Part shown: piece by piece, positions 37,101 to 45,900 of the stretch | Numbering within the stretch: the first letter of the stretch is position 1 | Layout of the letters: each line of letters starts with the position of its first letter | Assembly: GCF_021233355.1 (NCBI RefSeq) | Contig: NZ_CP089507.1 | Span: 310,001-374,000, forward strand | Length of the DNA stretch: 64,000 nt | Direction of reading: 5' to 3' | Source: Luteimonas fraxinea | GTDB lineage: Bacteria; Pseudomonadota; Gammaproteobacteria; Xanthomonadales; Xanthomonadaceae | Made by a program: the position numbers and the translations under genes | Notes under the pieces: model-generated | What the model was told of the DNA's origin: nothing | Seen by the model: the letters and a program-made list of their open reading frames with translations, nothing else | The model's database searches: none

Positions 37101-37636
37101 TCAGCCTCTACACCGAGCTGCTGGAACGCGCGGTGCGCAGCGTCAAGCAGGGCAAGCTTCCGGATGCAGATGACGTGGACGCGCGCGGCGCCGATATCGA
37201 ACTGCACGTGCCCGCGCTGATTCCCGAGGACTACCTGCCCGACGTACACACGCGCCTGATGCTCTACAAGCGCATCAGCAGTGCGCGCGACATCGACAAG
37301 TTGCGCGAGCTGCAGGTCGAGATGATCGACCGCTTCGGTCTGCTGCCCGATCCCGCGAAGCATCTGTTCCAGATCGCCGACCTGAAGCTGCAGGCGACCG
37401 CGCTCGGCCTGCGCAAGCTGGATCTCGGCGACAAGGGCGGCCGTGTGCAGTTCATCGAGAAGCCGAAGGTCGATCCGATGGCGGTGATCCGCCTGATCCA
37501 GGGACAGCCGAAGCACTACAAGATGGATGGCCCTGACAAACTGCGCATCACCCTCGAGCTGCCGGACGCCGAGACGCGCATCCAGGCGGCGCGTGGACTG
37601 CTGATCGCGCTGGCGCCGTCGCAGGCGGCGCGGTGA
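34115..37636 (+). CDS. mfd: Transcription-repair coupling factor Mfd
   Basis: 1173 residues from the ATG at 34115 (MPHAVTVSPPLPTAGHARA); a TTG 10 codons upstream is unlikely. Mfd removes stalled RNA polymerase at DNA lesions and recruits UvrA. The UvrB-like N-terminal domains (PVVPFPDWETLPYDRFSPH, FAVRGGLLDVYP), the RNA polymerase-interacting domain (SPIVHEDHGVGRYRGL, PVSQLHLVNRYSG) and the RecG-like translocase (Walker A GDVGFGKTE at 652-660, DEEQ box at 753-756, TATPIPRTLNMAM, HQLRGRVGR) are all present, with the TRCF C-terminal domain after residue about 1010. Full length. TAGACT at 34033 is a possible -10. It converges with acvB. Confidence 0.98.
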   Translation: MPHAVTVSPPLPTAGHARAWWRAPASRSALAWAVLQAARTHDGPLLLVARDNHGAQQLEHDLRTLGGDDHDLPVVPFPDWETLPYDRFSPHPDIVSQRLAALHRLPSLKRGIVVVPVQTLMQRLAPVLHVSGASFDLDVGQKLDLDAEKRRLESAGYAHVPQVHDPGDFAVRGGLLDVYPMGADQPYRIELFDDAIETIRAFDPESQRSLDKIAALRMLPGREVPLDDAATARAMDMLRERFDIDTRRSGLYQDLKAGAAPAGIEYYLPLFFEAPRRTLLDKGEAPLSTATLFDYLPANTLPVIDNGASPASDHFWTQQVLHRYDQLRHDIERPLLPPAELWLTPDALRERLNQGARVEVCDAKHPRHAQASALGDQPAPDLPLAARDHTPADALVTFLGSYPGRVLIAADSAGRREALLEILHAGKLRPSVLQDFPGFIADTDTKFAVAIAPLDNGFALDAPQLTVLTERQLFPERAAQPRRRKRAARDPESIIRDLGELSEGSPIVHEDHGVGRYRGLVVLEAGGQPGEYLDIEYAKGDRLYVPVSQLHLVNRYSGASPETAPLHSLGGEAWTKARKKAADKVRDVAAELLEIQAKRQARAGLALEVDRTMYEPFAAAFPFEETPDQHAAIEAMIRDLGSSQPMDRVVCGDVGFGKTEVAVRAAFVAAAAGKQVAVLVPTTLLAEQHYRTMADRFADWPIRVEVLSRFKSTKEIKTEIGKITDGTLDVIVGTHRLLQPDVKFKDLGLVIVDEEQRFGVRQKEALKALRANVHLLTLTATPIPRTLNMAMAGLRDLSIIATPPAHRLAVQTFVVPWDDAQLREAFQRELSRGGQVYFLHNDVESIGRMQRELEELVPEARIGIAHGQMPERELEKVMLDFNKQRFNVLLCSTIIESGIDIPNANTIIINRADKFGLAQLHQLRGRVGRSHHRAYAYLVIPDQRSISSDAKKRLEAIASMDELGAGFTLSTHDLEIRGAGELLGEGQSGQMAEVGFSLYTELLERAVRSVKQGKLPDADDVDARGADIELHVPALIPEDYLPDVHTRLMLYKRISSARDIDKLRELQVEMIDRFGLLPDPAKHLFQIADLKLQATALGLRKLDLGDKGGRVQFIEKPKVDPMAVIRLIQGQPKHYKMDGPDKLRITLELPDAETRIQAARGLLIALAPSQAAR

Positions 37637-37657
37637 TGCACCGCCAGGTCTGATCGT

Positions 37658-39001
37658 TCAGCGCGGTGCGTTGCCCGTGCTGGACAGAATCAGATCAGTA
37701 AGCCGCGTGTAGTCGCCGCCGAAGTGGTGACCACCGGGCAGCGTGCGCACGGTGACGTGGCCCGGCGGCAACGCCGCGCAGGTCGCGTCGCTGTCGCCCT
37801 CGCCTTCGATGCACAGCGTGTGCTCGGCCGACAGACGCAGCACTTCCGGTGCGATGTCCAGTGCATCGTCGTCGCCGGCCGACAGCCAGTTGCCGACGTG
37901 GAACTCGAACGACGCGCGCTTGCCAAGCCCCATCAGCACCGTGTGCGCGACGGTCGCGCGCGTCGAGGCCGGCAGACGATTGACCGCGAACGGCAGCACG
38001 TCGGCGCCCTGCGAGTAGCCGATGAGCAGCACCTGCGGGCGCTGCCAGCGCGCGGCATACGCACGCACCACGCGGTCCAGATCGCGGGCGAGCCAATCGG
38101 GTGTCCGCGCGGACCAGAAATAGCGCAGCGAATCGAAGCCGACGACCGGAATGCCGCGCGCGGCGAGCGCGGTAGCGACTTCGGCATCGAGGCCTGCCCA
38201 GCCCCCGTCGCCGCTGAGCAGTACGGCGAACACCGGCTGCGCGGTGCCGGTTGCGGGCACCTCGACCAGCGGCAGATCACGCACGTCGGCCGGCGGTGGC
38301 GCAGGCTGCGTGCGTGCCGAGGCCGTGGCGAATGCGCGGACGGCAGAGACGAGCGGCGGCAGTGCGTTGCCGTGCGCACGCATCGCGGCGCCGTTGATGG
38401 GGGCAGCGAACGCCTGCAATTCCGGCAGTTCGCGCGCATCGCCGAACGCGAGCCATGGCGTCGCCAACTTCTGCACCGCCTGCAGCGCCACCGTCTTCGG
38501 CACCGGCGTCGACGCCTTGAACAACGTGCCCGCGCCCTTGCACGGCGGCTTGCCGAGCGCGAGCGGCGGCAGCGCGCCGCGCGTGATCACACCGGCGAAC
38601 ACACCGCGATTCGCCTGCGCAGCCATTGCATAGACGATCGCAGCGCCATCGCCCTGCCCGACCAGCACCGGGGGCCGATAATCCGGCAGCCGCGCATAGC
38701 CCTGCAGCCAGTGCGAAAGATTTTCGAGATCGCCATCGGGGAAGGCGCAGGGACCGGCATCCTTCGCGAATGCGGCCTGCAGACGCGTGACGTTGATCGC
38801 GGCGACCAGCGCACCGTCGCGCGCGAGCGCGGCCGCGGTCGCAGTGTCGTCGCCCGGTCCCAGCAGCAGCACGGTGTGCGTGGCCGGCTGCGCCGGACGC
38901 GTCAGCGCCACGTCATGAAAGAAGCCGTGGCTCACGCGCTCCTGCGCGGCCGCAGGCAACGCGCACACCAGTGTGAACACGCAGATCCACAGCAGTCTCA
39001 T
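37658..39001 (-). CDS. acvB: AcvB/VirJ-family periplasmic serine hydrolase
   Basis: 447 residues from the ATG at 39001, which overlaps the mprF stop by 4 bp. A signal peptide (MRLLWICVFTLVCALPAAAQ) is followed by an N-terminal AcvB domain and a C-terminal VirJ-type alpha/beta hydrolase: FAVLLSGDGGWAGLD, nucleophile elbow IGYSQGADVLPF and the histidine region LPGGHHFGGDY. In Agrobacterium, AcvB hydrolyses lysyl-phosphatidylglycerol made by the MprF homologue LpiA encoded next to it. The coupled arrangement here supports the same function: periplasmic turnover of aminoacylated phosphatidylglycerol. Confidence 0.9.
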   Translation of the reverse strand: MRLLWICVFTLVCALPAAAQERVSHGFFHDVALTRPAQPATHTVLLLGPGDDTATAAALARDGALVAAINVTRLQAAFAKDAGPCAFPDGDLENLSHWLQGYARLPDYRPPVLVGQGDGAAIVYAMAAQANRGVFAGVITRGALPPLALGKPPCKGAGTLFKASTPVPKTVALQAVQKLATPWLAFGDARELPELQAFAAPINGAAMRAHGNALPPLVSAVRAFATASARTQPAPPPADVRDLPLVEVPATGTAQPVFAVLLSGDGGWAGLDAEVATALAARGIPVVGFDSLRYFWSARTPDWLARDLDRVVRAYAARWQRPQVLLIGYSQGADVLPFAVNRLPASTRATVAHTVLMGLGKRASFEFHVGNWLSAGDDDALDIAPEVLRLSAEHTLCIEGEGDSDATCAALPPGHVTVRTLPGGHHFGGDYTRLTDLILSSTGNAPR

Positions 39002-41577
39002 TTCGACAGTACTCCACGATAGCCACCTGCGATCAACGCCGCGGCGTCGGCCAGCACCAGCAACGGCGCAACGCCGCCGGGCGTGGCCAGATAGCGCGCA
39101 CTCCACTGCGGATCGAACTTGTCCTTGAACGCGCGCAGGCCGCGGAAGTTGTAGAACTGCTCCCCGCGCGCGAACAGCAGCCGGCCCATGCGATGCCAGT
39201 TCGGCGCGAGCGCATGCGCGGCCATGCCCGACAGCGGCGCCATGCCGAGACCGAATCGCACATAGCCCGCATCGGAGAGATGCTGCAGCAGACGCGCGAA
39301 CAGGAAATCCATCGTGCCGGGCGGCGCATCTGGCAGATGCCGCATCAGATCGATGCTGGCTTCCGCCTCGCCGCTCGCAGGCTCACCGGCGACGAGCAGG
39401 CTCGCGAACGCGACGATCCGCTCGCCACCGCGCACCACCGCGACCGGATTGCGCGCGATGTAACCGGGATCGAACGCGCCGATCGAGAAGCGTTTCTCTG
39501 CAGCGCGATGCTCGCCGAGCCAGGCGTCGGACACCGCGCGCAAGGCCGGCACCGCGGCAAATACGTCGGCGGCATCGATGATCGCGAAGGTCAGCCCTTC
39601 GCGCTCGGCGCGATTGACTGCAGTGCGCAGATTGCCGCGGCGTTTGCCCTGCAGCGAGAAACCGGCCAGCGGAACGCTCGCGTACTCGCCGAGCTTGAAC
39701 AGTCGCAGGCCTGCATCGAGATACAGCGGCAGCGCGTTCTGCCCGACCTGGTAGAAACAGCCGCGCGCACCCGCGTCGCGGGCGTGTTCGAGAAAGCGCC
39801 AGACCAGTTCCGGCCAGGATTCGCGCGGGCCCACCGGATCGAACAGCGCGATCCACGAGCGGCCCTGCCGGCCATACATCAAGAAGGCGTCACCGGCCTC
39901 CGAGAACAGCAGATGCTTGTCGCCGGTCAGCACCAGGCCTGCATCGGCCTGCGACTGCGTGCGCAGGATCGCCTGCGCCTGCGCGAGTTGCGCGGCATCC
40001 GGCAGCGGCGGCGCCGGCATGCCCGGCCGCACAAGCTGGCGCAGCGCCAGCACCAGCGCGACCACCGCGACCGCGACCATCGCGCGCAGCGAACGCGGCG
40101 CCTCCCCCGACACCGCGAACTGCCACCACAGCTGATGGCCATAGGCGACATCGCGATAGGCGAAAAACAGCAGACCGGTCACCACGATGCAGATCACCGC
40201 CATCGCCAGCAGCCAGCCGCCGGTGAACGGGACCGCCAGCAGCGAGGCCCGGCGCTTGAACGAGCGCCGCGACGCGAGCAGCGCGACCAGCAGCGCCGAC
40301 AGCACGACCGCTTCGGTCAGCGCCAGTCCCTTGGGCAAGGCGAACAGCAGCGCGAGGGCCACCAGCAGGACGGCCGCCCACCACGCAGCATCGAGTCGGC
40401 GCAGCAAGGCGCGCGCGACGAACAGCAGCAGCACGCCGATGATCGAACTGAGGAAATGCGCCGCCTCGACCAGCGGCAGCGGCAGCACCTGCAGGGTCTG
40501 CAACGCGCGGCCGGTCGCCGGCGTCGCGCCGGAGACCAGCAACATCACCGCCGCGACCAGCGTGGCGGCGGCGAGGACACGCGGCGCCAGCCCGGACAGG
40601 AACCGCCGCGCCGGCGTCGCCAGCTGGCCGGTCTCGTGAACGATCAGCACGCCCAGCGCGATCAGCAGCGGCAACACGTAATAGACGAGGCGATACAGGA
40701 CCAACGCGCCCGCGAGTTCGCCGGCCGGCACGCTGCTGCCGAGCGCGACCAGCATCACCGCCTCGAACACGCCCAGCCCGCCGGGCACATGGCTGATGAC
40801 ACCGATGACGACGGCCGCCGCATAGAACCCGAGGAAGGTCGCGAATCCAACCGCACCTTCGGGCAGCAACAGCCACAGCACCGCAGCCGCCGCGGTGATG
40901 TCGAGCACCGACAGCGCCAGCTGCGTCCAGGCGAGTCGCGGCGAAGGCAACCGCACGCGGCCGATGCGATCGCGCACGTGGCACAGCGCCAGCACCAGCA
41001 GCACCGCGGCCAACGCGGACGCGCCGCAGACGGCGACCGCCCAAGCCGGCAGACGCAGCAGCGGCGCAAGCGCGGCGGCGTCCCACCACAGACCGGCGCC
41101 GCCGACCGCGCAGGCACCGAGCCCGAACACCAGCGCATTGAAGACGATCGCCCGCGAGACATCGGCAGGCTCCACACCGGCGGCGCCATAGAGCCGCATC
41201 CGCACCGCGCCGCCGGTGAACACGCCCAGTCCGATGGTGTTGCTCAGCGCATAGGCGACGAAGGCGGTCTTGGCGATGGTGCGCGGCGGCACGCGGGCGC
41301 CGACGTAGCGCAGCGCACTGGCGTCGTAACCGACCAGCGCGGCGAAGCTCACCGCAGTTGCGAGCACCGCGAGCGCGATCCGCGTGCCGGGCGTGGCCTC
41401 GATCGCGGCGACGATGTCGTCATAGCGCAGTTCGTGCCAGAAGCCGCGCAGCGCGAACACCAGAAGGGTGCCGATCGCGAGTACGCCGACGACGATCGCG
41501 ATCCGACGCAGGGCATCGGCATGCGCGAGCACGCGCGCGACCAGTGCCTGCAGCGAACGCCGGGACGACAACGCCAT
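38998..41577 (-). CDS. mprF: Bifunctional phosphatidylglycerol lysyltransferase/flippase MprF (LpiA)
   Basis: 859 residues from the ATG at 41577. The N-terminal flippase part contains about 14 hydrophobic segments, including family motifs NTIGLGVFTGGAVRMRLYG and VISHVPGGLGVFEAVML. From about residue 545 comes the cytosolic aminoacyl-tRNA-dependent transferase domain with dupli-GNAT fold (TGDKHLLFSEAGDAFLMYG, LRTAVNRAEREGL, APPGTMDFLFARLLQHL, FYNFRGLRAFKDKFDP). It adds lysine (or alanine) from aminoacyl-tRNA to phosphatidylglycerol, reducing surface charge and susceptibility to cationic peptides. Which amino acid is used cannot be decided. It is translationally coupled to acvB. Confidence 0.93.
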   Translation of the reverse strand: MALSSRRSLQALVARVLAHADALRRIAIVVGVLAIGTLLVFALRGFWHELRYDDIVAAIEATPGTRIALAVLATAVSFAALVGYDASALRYVGARVPPRTIAKTAFVAYALSNTIGLGVFTGGAVRMRLYGAAGVEPADVSRAIVFNALVFGLGACAVGGAGLWWDAAALAPLLRLPAWAVAVCGASALAAVLLVLALCHVRDRIGRVRLPSPRLAWTQLALSVLDITAAAAVLWLLLPEGAVGFATFLGFYAAAVVIGVISHVPGGLGVFEAVMLVALGSSVPAGELAGALVLYRLVYYVLPLLIALGVLIVHETGQLATPARRFLSGLAPRVLAAATLVAAVMLLVSGATPATGRALQTLQVLPLPLVEAAHFLSSIIGVLLLFVARALLRRLDAAWWAAVLLVALALLFALPKGLALTEAVVLSALLVALLASRRSFKRRASLLAVPFTGGWLLAMAVICIVVTGLLFFAYRDVAYGHQLWWQFAVSGEAPRSLRAMVAVAVVALVLALRQLVRPGMPAPPLPDAAQLAQAQAILRTQSQADAGLVLTGDKHLLFSEAGDAFLMYGRQGRSWIALFDPVGPRESWPELVWRFLEHARDAGARGCFYQVGQNALPLYLDAGLRLFKLGEYASVPLAGFSLQGKRRGNLRTAVNRAEREGLTFAIIDAADVFAAVPALRAVSDAWLGEHRAAEKRFSIGAFDPGYIARNPVAVVRGGERIVAFASLLVAGEPASGEAEASIDLMRHLPDAPPGTMDFLFARLLQHLSDAGYVRFGLGMAPLSGMAAHALAPNWHRMGRLLFARGEQFYNFRGLRAFKDKFDPQWSARYLATPGGVAPLLVLADAAALIAGGYRGVLSK

Positions 41578-41683
41578 GCGAACACCTCGCCAGCGCCCTC
41601 ACACGATTGCGGGGCACGATGGCGGCGGAGCATACACCTGCGGCGCGTGGACGGCGTCGCTGTCAGCCCAGTCCGCGGCCCAC

Positions 41684-41689
41684 TAGACT
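41684..41689 (+). promoter_or_regulatory. -10 hexamer of an apparently leaderless GNAT gene
   Basis: TAGACT ends 6 nt before the ATG at 41696, with CTGTCA 18 bp upstream as a 4/6 match to the -35. No ribosome binding site is present. Confidence 0.5.
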
Positions 41690-41695
41690 CGTGCG

Positions 41696-42214
41696 ATGCA
41701 CACGATTTCCGAAGACCTGACGATCCGCGATTGCAATGCGGCCGATACCGTGGCCCGCGATGCCCTGATCACCCGCGCGTTTCTTGACGCGCCGCACTCC
41801 AATGGGACGGAGGCCGCGATTGCTGCGGCACTGGATTCCCGCGGCATGGCGTCGGTCTCTCTGCTCGCCCTGCGTGCTGGTGTGGTGGTCGGCTGCGTGT
41901 TGACGTCACCGGTGACCCTGTCCGACGGCACGACCGGCTGGCACGGGCTTGGACCGATCGCAGTCGAGCCGACCCTGCAGGGACAGGGTATCGGCGTCGC
42001 ACTGATGGACGCGGCGCTGGCGCGTCTGCGTGCCGAAGACGCTGCCGGCTGTGTGGTGCTCGGTGATCCCGCCTACTACGGCCACTTCGGCTTCATCGCG
42101 GATGCGCGGCTCGCATTTCCGGGGGTGCCGCCGGAATACTTCCAGAGTCTGTCGTTCAGCGACGCGATGCCCGAAGCGATCGTGCGCTACGACGTCGCAT
42201 TCGACGCGAGCTGA
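41696..42214 (+). CDS. GNAT-family N-acetyltransferase (YhbS-like)
   Basis: 172 residues from the ATG at 41696 (MHTISEDLTIRDCNAADT). The arrangement HGLGPIAVEPTLQGQGIGVALMDAAL (motif A with Q-G-Q-G-I-G) and the following VVLGDPAYYGHFGFIADARL is characteristic of the YhbS group. In some bacteria YhbS-like proteins are linked to sRNA-regulated stress functions, but the substrate is unknown. The gene is isolated, divergent from mprF and converging with the Nudix gene. Confidence 0.87.
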   Translation: MHTISEDLTIRDCNAADTVARDALITRAFLDAPHSNGTEAAIAAALDSRGMASVSLLALRAGVVVGCVLTSPVTLSDGTTGWHGLGPIAVEPTLQGQGIGVALMDAALARLRAEDAAGCVVLGDPAYYGHFGFIADARLAFPGVPPEYFQSLSFSDAMPEAIVRYDVAFDAS

Positions 42215-42238
42215 AAGACAGGCGCGACTGGACTTGGT

Positions 42239-42727
42239 TCAAAGCCGCGAGAACGACCAGGACTGCATGCGCCCGTCGCGGTAGGGCATCACGCCGTGGA
42301 ACGCGCGCGGGTCGGTGTCGAACACCAGCGGCAGGAACTGGCGGTCGCCTTCCCACAGCGGCAGATCGAGGATGCGGTCGACGTCGACCCACTCCAGCGT
42401 GCCTTCCGGATTCGAGGTCATCGGCGTGCCCTCGAACGCCTCGATGACGAACAGGAAGCCCAGCCAGTCCTCGCCATGCTTGCCGAAGCCGGGCCAGCTG
42501 ATCGTGCCGCGTAGCGTCATCGCCTCGCAGGTGATGCCGGCCTCTTCCATGATCTCGCGGCGCATGCCGGCGACGACGTCCTCATCCGGTTCGACCTTGC
42601 CGCCGAGGCCGTTGTACTTGCCGAGGTGATGATCGCCGGGCCGCGCATTGCGATGGATCATCAGCACCTGGCGGCGGTCGGGCGAAAGCACGTAGCCGAG
42701 GGTGGCGACGATCGGGGTGTAGGGCAT
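42239..42727 (-). CDS. Nudix hydrolase, probable 8-oxo-dGTP diphosphatase (MutT/MutX-like)
   Basis: 162 residues from the ATG at 42727 (MPYTPIVATLGYVLSPDRRQ). The complete Nudix box GX5EX7REUXEEXGU is at 42-64 (GGKVEPDEDVVAGMRREIMEEAG). The substrate-side pattern LMIHRNARPGDHHLGKYNGLGG matches MutX-type 8-oxo-dGTP hydrolases that cleanse oxidised nucleotides; other nucleoside diphosphate substrates are possible. The C-terminal SWSF is family-like. A TACAAT -10-like sequence lies about 35 bp upstream of its start. Confidence 0.9.
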   Translation of the reverse strand: MPYTPIVATLGYVLSPDRRQVLMIHRNARPGDHHLGKYNGLGGKVEPDEDVVAGMRREIMEEAGITCEAMTLRGTISWPGFGKHGEDWLGFLFVIEAFEGTPMTSNPEGTLEWVDVDRILDLPLWEGDRQFLPLVFDTDPRAFHGVMPYRDGRMQSWSFSRL

Positions 42728-42813
42728 GAGAAACGGCGTCGAAGATTGCGGAAGCCGGCGATTGTAACGAGGCGGCGATCAGATCCCGGTGGCTGTCGCA
42801 GATCCCCTGCCTG

Positions 42814-42903
42814 TTCGTCCCGGCGCACGCGGGGACCCATCTTGCTTTCCCCCTTGCTGGAGGACACGGCAAGAAATGGATCCCGGCGTTCGCCGGATGA
42901 CGG
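42814..42903. repeat. Inverted REP-like pair
   Basis: TTCGTCCCGGCGCACGCGGG (with GACCCAT following, 42814-42842) and, inverted, TGGATCCCGGCGTTCGCCGG (with ATGA following, 42875-42903) each fold into a small hairpin and face each other across about 30 bp. Such CCCGGCG...CGCCGGG units are typical dispersed palindromic repeats of many proteobacteria. It lies in the 210-bp gap between the hybrid kinase 3' end and the Nudix gene. Confidence 0.65.
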
Positions 42904-42937
42904 CATCCGTTTGCGATATGACGGGACGGAAGATGCG

Positions 42938-45900
42938 TCAGCCGCGCATCGCGCGCATGCGATCCAGCACCGACTTCAGCGCCAGCGGCCGCACCGGCTT
43001 GGGCAGGAGTGACAGACCGGTGGCAAGCGCATCGCTGCGCACCGCGCCGGTGTCGTCGGCGCTGACGATCAGCGTCGGGCGCTCGCCGAAGCGCGCGGCG
43101 AGTCGTGTGTGCAGCGCAATGCCCGTGTCGCCATCGTCGAGGTGGTAATCGAACACCCACAGGTCGGCCGGCATCTGCGTCAGCGCATGCCCGGCCGCAT
43201 CGCCATCGGCGACCGCGTCGACACTGCAGCCCCAGCCCCGCAACAGCGTCGCCAGTGCCGCCAGCGCTGCGGGATCGTTGTCGACGACCAGCACGCGCGC
43301 GCCGGCGAGTCCCGCGCGGATCGGCAGCGGCGCGGCGCGATCGGCATGCGCACCGGCGACCGCGATCGAGAACGCCGTGCCATGCCCGATGCGGCTGCGC
43401 AGCGCGATCGGCGCCTGCAGCAGATGCGCGATGCGGTCCGCGATCGCCAGGCCCAGCCCGAGTCCCTGCCCCGCTGCGCCTTCGCCGCGCCGGAACTCCT
43501 CGAAGATCACCGCCTGCTGCGCGTCCGGAATGCCGGGCCCTGTGTCGTGCACTTCGATACGCACGTGTCCATCTACGCGCCGTACGCCGATCAGCACGCC
43601 GCCGCGCTGCGTGTAGCGCACTGCATTGCCGAGGAAGTTCTGCAGCACGCGGCGCAACAGCTGCGGATCACTGTCGACCCAAGCACGGCTGCGCACGTAG
43701 CGGAAGGTCAGCCCGCGCGCGGCCGCGAGCGCGGCGAATTCGGAAGCCAGCGGTTCGAGCACCTCGGCCAGCGGAAATGCGCGCGGCTGCGGCACCAGAC
43801 CGCCGGCCTCTAGCCGCGACATGTCGAACAGGCCGGTCAGCAGATCGCTGGTCGAATCCAGCGCGCCGCGGATCTGCCGCAGGCGGGGTTCCACGTCGCC
43901 GGGCAGTTGCTGCGACAGCGCATCGGTGAACAGCTGCGCGGCATGCAGCGGCTGCATCAGATCGTGACCGACGGCGGTCAGGAAGCGGGTCTTGGCGAGG
44001 TTCGCGCGCTCAGCCTCGCGACGCGCCTGGTCGAGACTGTCGGTGCGTTCGGCGACGCGCTGCTCCAATGTCTCGTTCGACAGCCGCAATGCATGTTCGG
44101 TCCGGCGAAACGCTGTGACGTCGGTGAACGTCGCGACGAAGCCGCCGCCCGGCATCGTGTTGCCCCGGATCTCGATGACCTGGCCGCCTGCCAGCCGGCG
44201 CTCGGCAACATAGGGCGTGCCGGCGCGCATGTGCCGCAGGCGCTTGTCGACCTCGGCTTCGACATCGACCGCGCCGATCAGGCCACTGCCGACGTTGTGC
44301 CGCACCAGCGCCGCGACTTCGACGCCCACGCGCAGCAGCGATGCCGGATAGCCGAACAGTTCGGCGTAGCGCGCGTTCCAAGCGACCAGCCGCAGCTTGT
44401 CGTCGACGACGCTGATGCCCTGCGTCATGTTCTCCAGCGCCGCTTCGAGCACGCGCTGGTTGAAGCGCAGGTCCTGCGAGGCCTCGCCGACGATCGCCGC
44501 GACTGTGTCGAAATCAGGGCCGGCATCTCGACGCGCGGCGTCGAGCAACAGACGCGCGGATGCTGCGCCGAGCACCGCCGACAGTTCGCGTTCCATCCGC
44601 GCCTGTACGCGCCGCGGGACGGGTCCCTGCGCCGGCGCGTCCTGCAGCAGTTCGTCGACGCGCGCGCTCGACAGGAAGCGCCGGCCGGCGCTCGCCAGGG
44701 TCTGCCGACTCGCACCGGGACGCCGCCGCCGCGCGGCCGCGTCGTCAGGCGAATGGCGCAGCGACAGCAGCAGGGTCAGCGCCACGCCGACGAACAGGCT
44801 CGCGCCCACCGCGCGACCCAGACGGCTCCAGCCGGTCAGCCCGAACAGGCCATCGGGCGACAACCACGCGAGCGCGGCCGGCCAGGCCTGCAGCCACGTC
44901 GGCGCGTCGCCCGCGAGCATCGGCACCAGCATCACCCAAGCCCACGCGGCGAACGCGGCGAGTACGCCGACCAGCGCGGCGAGCGGCGGCGTCTGCGGGC
45001 GCAGCACCGCGAAGCCGAGCGCGGGCACCAGCGTGGCCAGCGCCGAGAACGAGACCGCGCCGACATCGGCGAGCGCGTCGTTGCCGCTGACCATGCGGCT
45101 GTAGATCCAGCCCAGCAGCATGATCGCGACGATCACCCCACGCCGCAGCATCAGCAGCGCGCCCCGATGATCGTCGCCGTCGCCGCGCGACCACGCGCCG
45201 CGCAGCAGGCCCGGCGCGAACCAGTGGTTGCCGATCATCAGGCTCAGCGTCAGCGTGCTGACGATGACCATTCCGGTCGCCGCGCTCAGGCCGCCGAGAA
45301 ACACCACCAGCGCGAGCCCCTCCTGCCCCATCGCCAGCGGCAGCGCGAGCGCGTACATGTCCGACGACACCGAATCGCCGAGCAGGGCACTGCCCGCGCG
45401 TGCGAGCGGCAGCATCGGCAGGGCGATCAGCAGCAGGTAAAGCGGGAAACGCCAGCGCGCCGCGCGCACGTGCGATTCGTCGCGACACTCGACGACACCG
45501 ACATGGAACTGGTGCGGCATGATGAACATCGCTGCTGCGCCCAGCAGCACCAAAGGCACGAAACCGCTGGCGCTACCGACCACCGGCGTCACGACCGCGG
45601 ACGATGCAAGTTCTGGCAGACCCCGCAATCCGAACCAGACGAACAGGCCCAGCGCGAGCATCGCCGCGAGCTTGAACACCGACTCGAACGCCATCGCCAG
45701 CACAAGGCCTCGGTTGTGCCCCGCGGCGCTCGCGCGGCGCGTGCCGAACAGCATCGTGAACAGCGCCATCGCCAGCGCGACGTAGAGCGCGCTGTCCTGC
45801 CACGGCGCGACTGCGCCGGCCTGCGCCTGCGGATGGCCGAGCAGCGTCGCGTAGCTCATCGCCACCGCTTTGAGCTGCAGTGCGATGTAGGGCACCAGAC

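Noticed and set aside
39193..41787. An 864-codon plus-strand frame opposite mprF, very rich in Gln, Arg and His
   Set aside because: Composition follows the codon pattern of the membrane protein gene on the other strand; no start signal or homology.
42728..42937. The Nudix-kinase gap as a CRISPR-like or sRNA locus
   Set aside because: Only two inverted units exist, without regular spacers, and no promoter-terminator pair encloses them.
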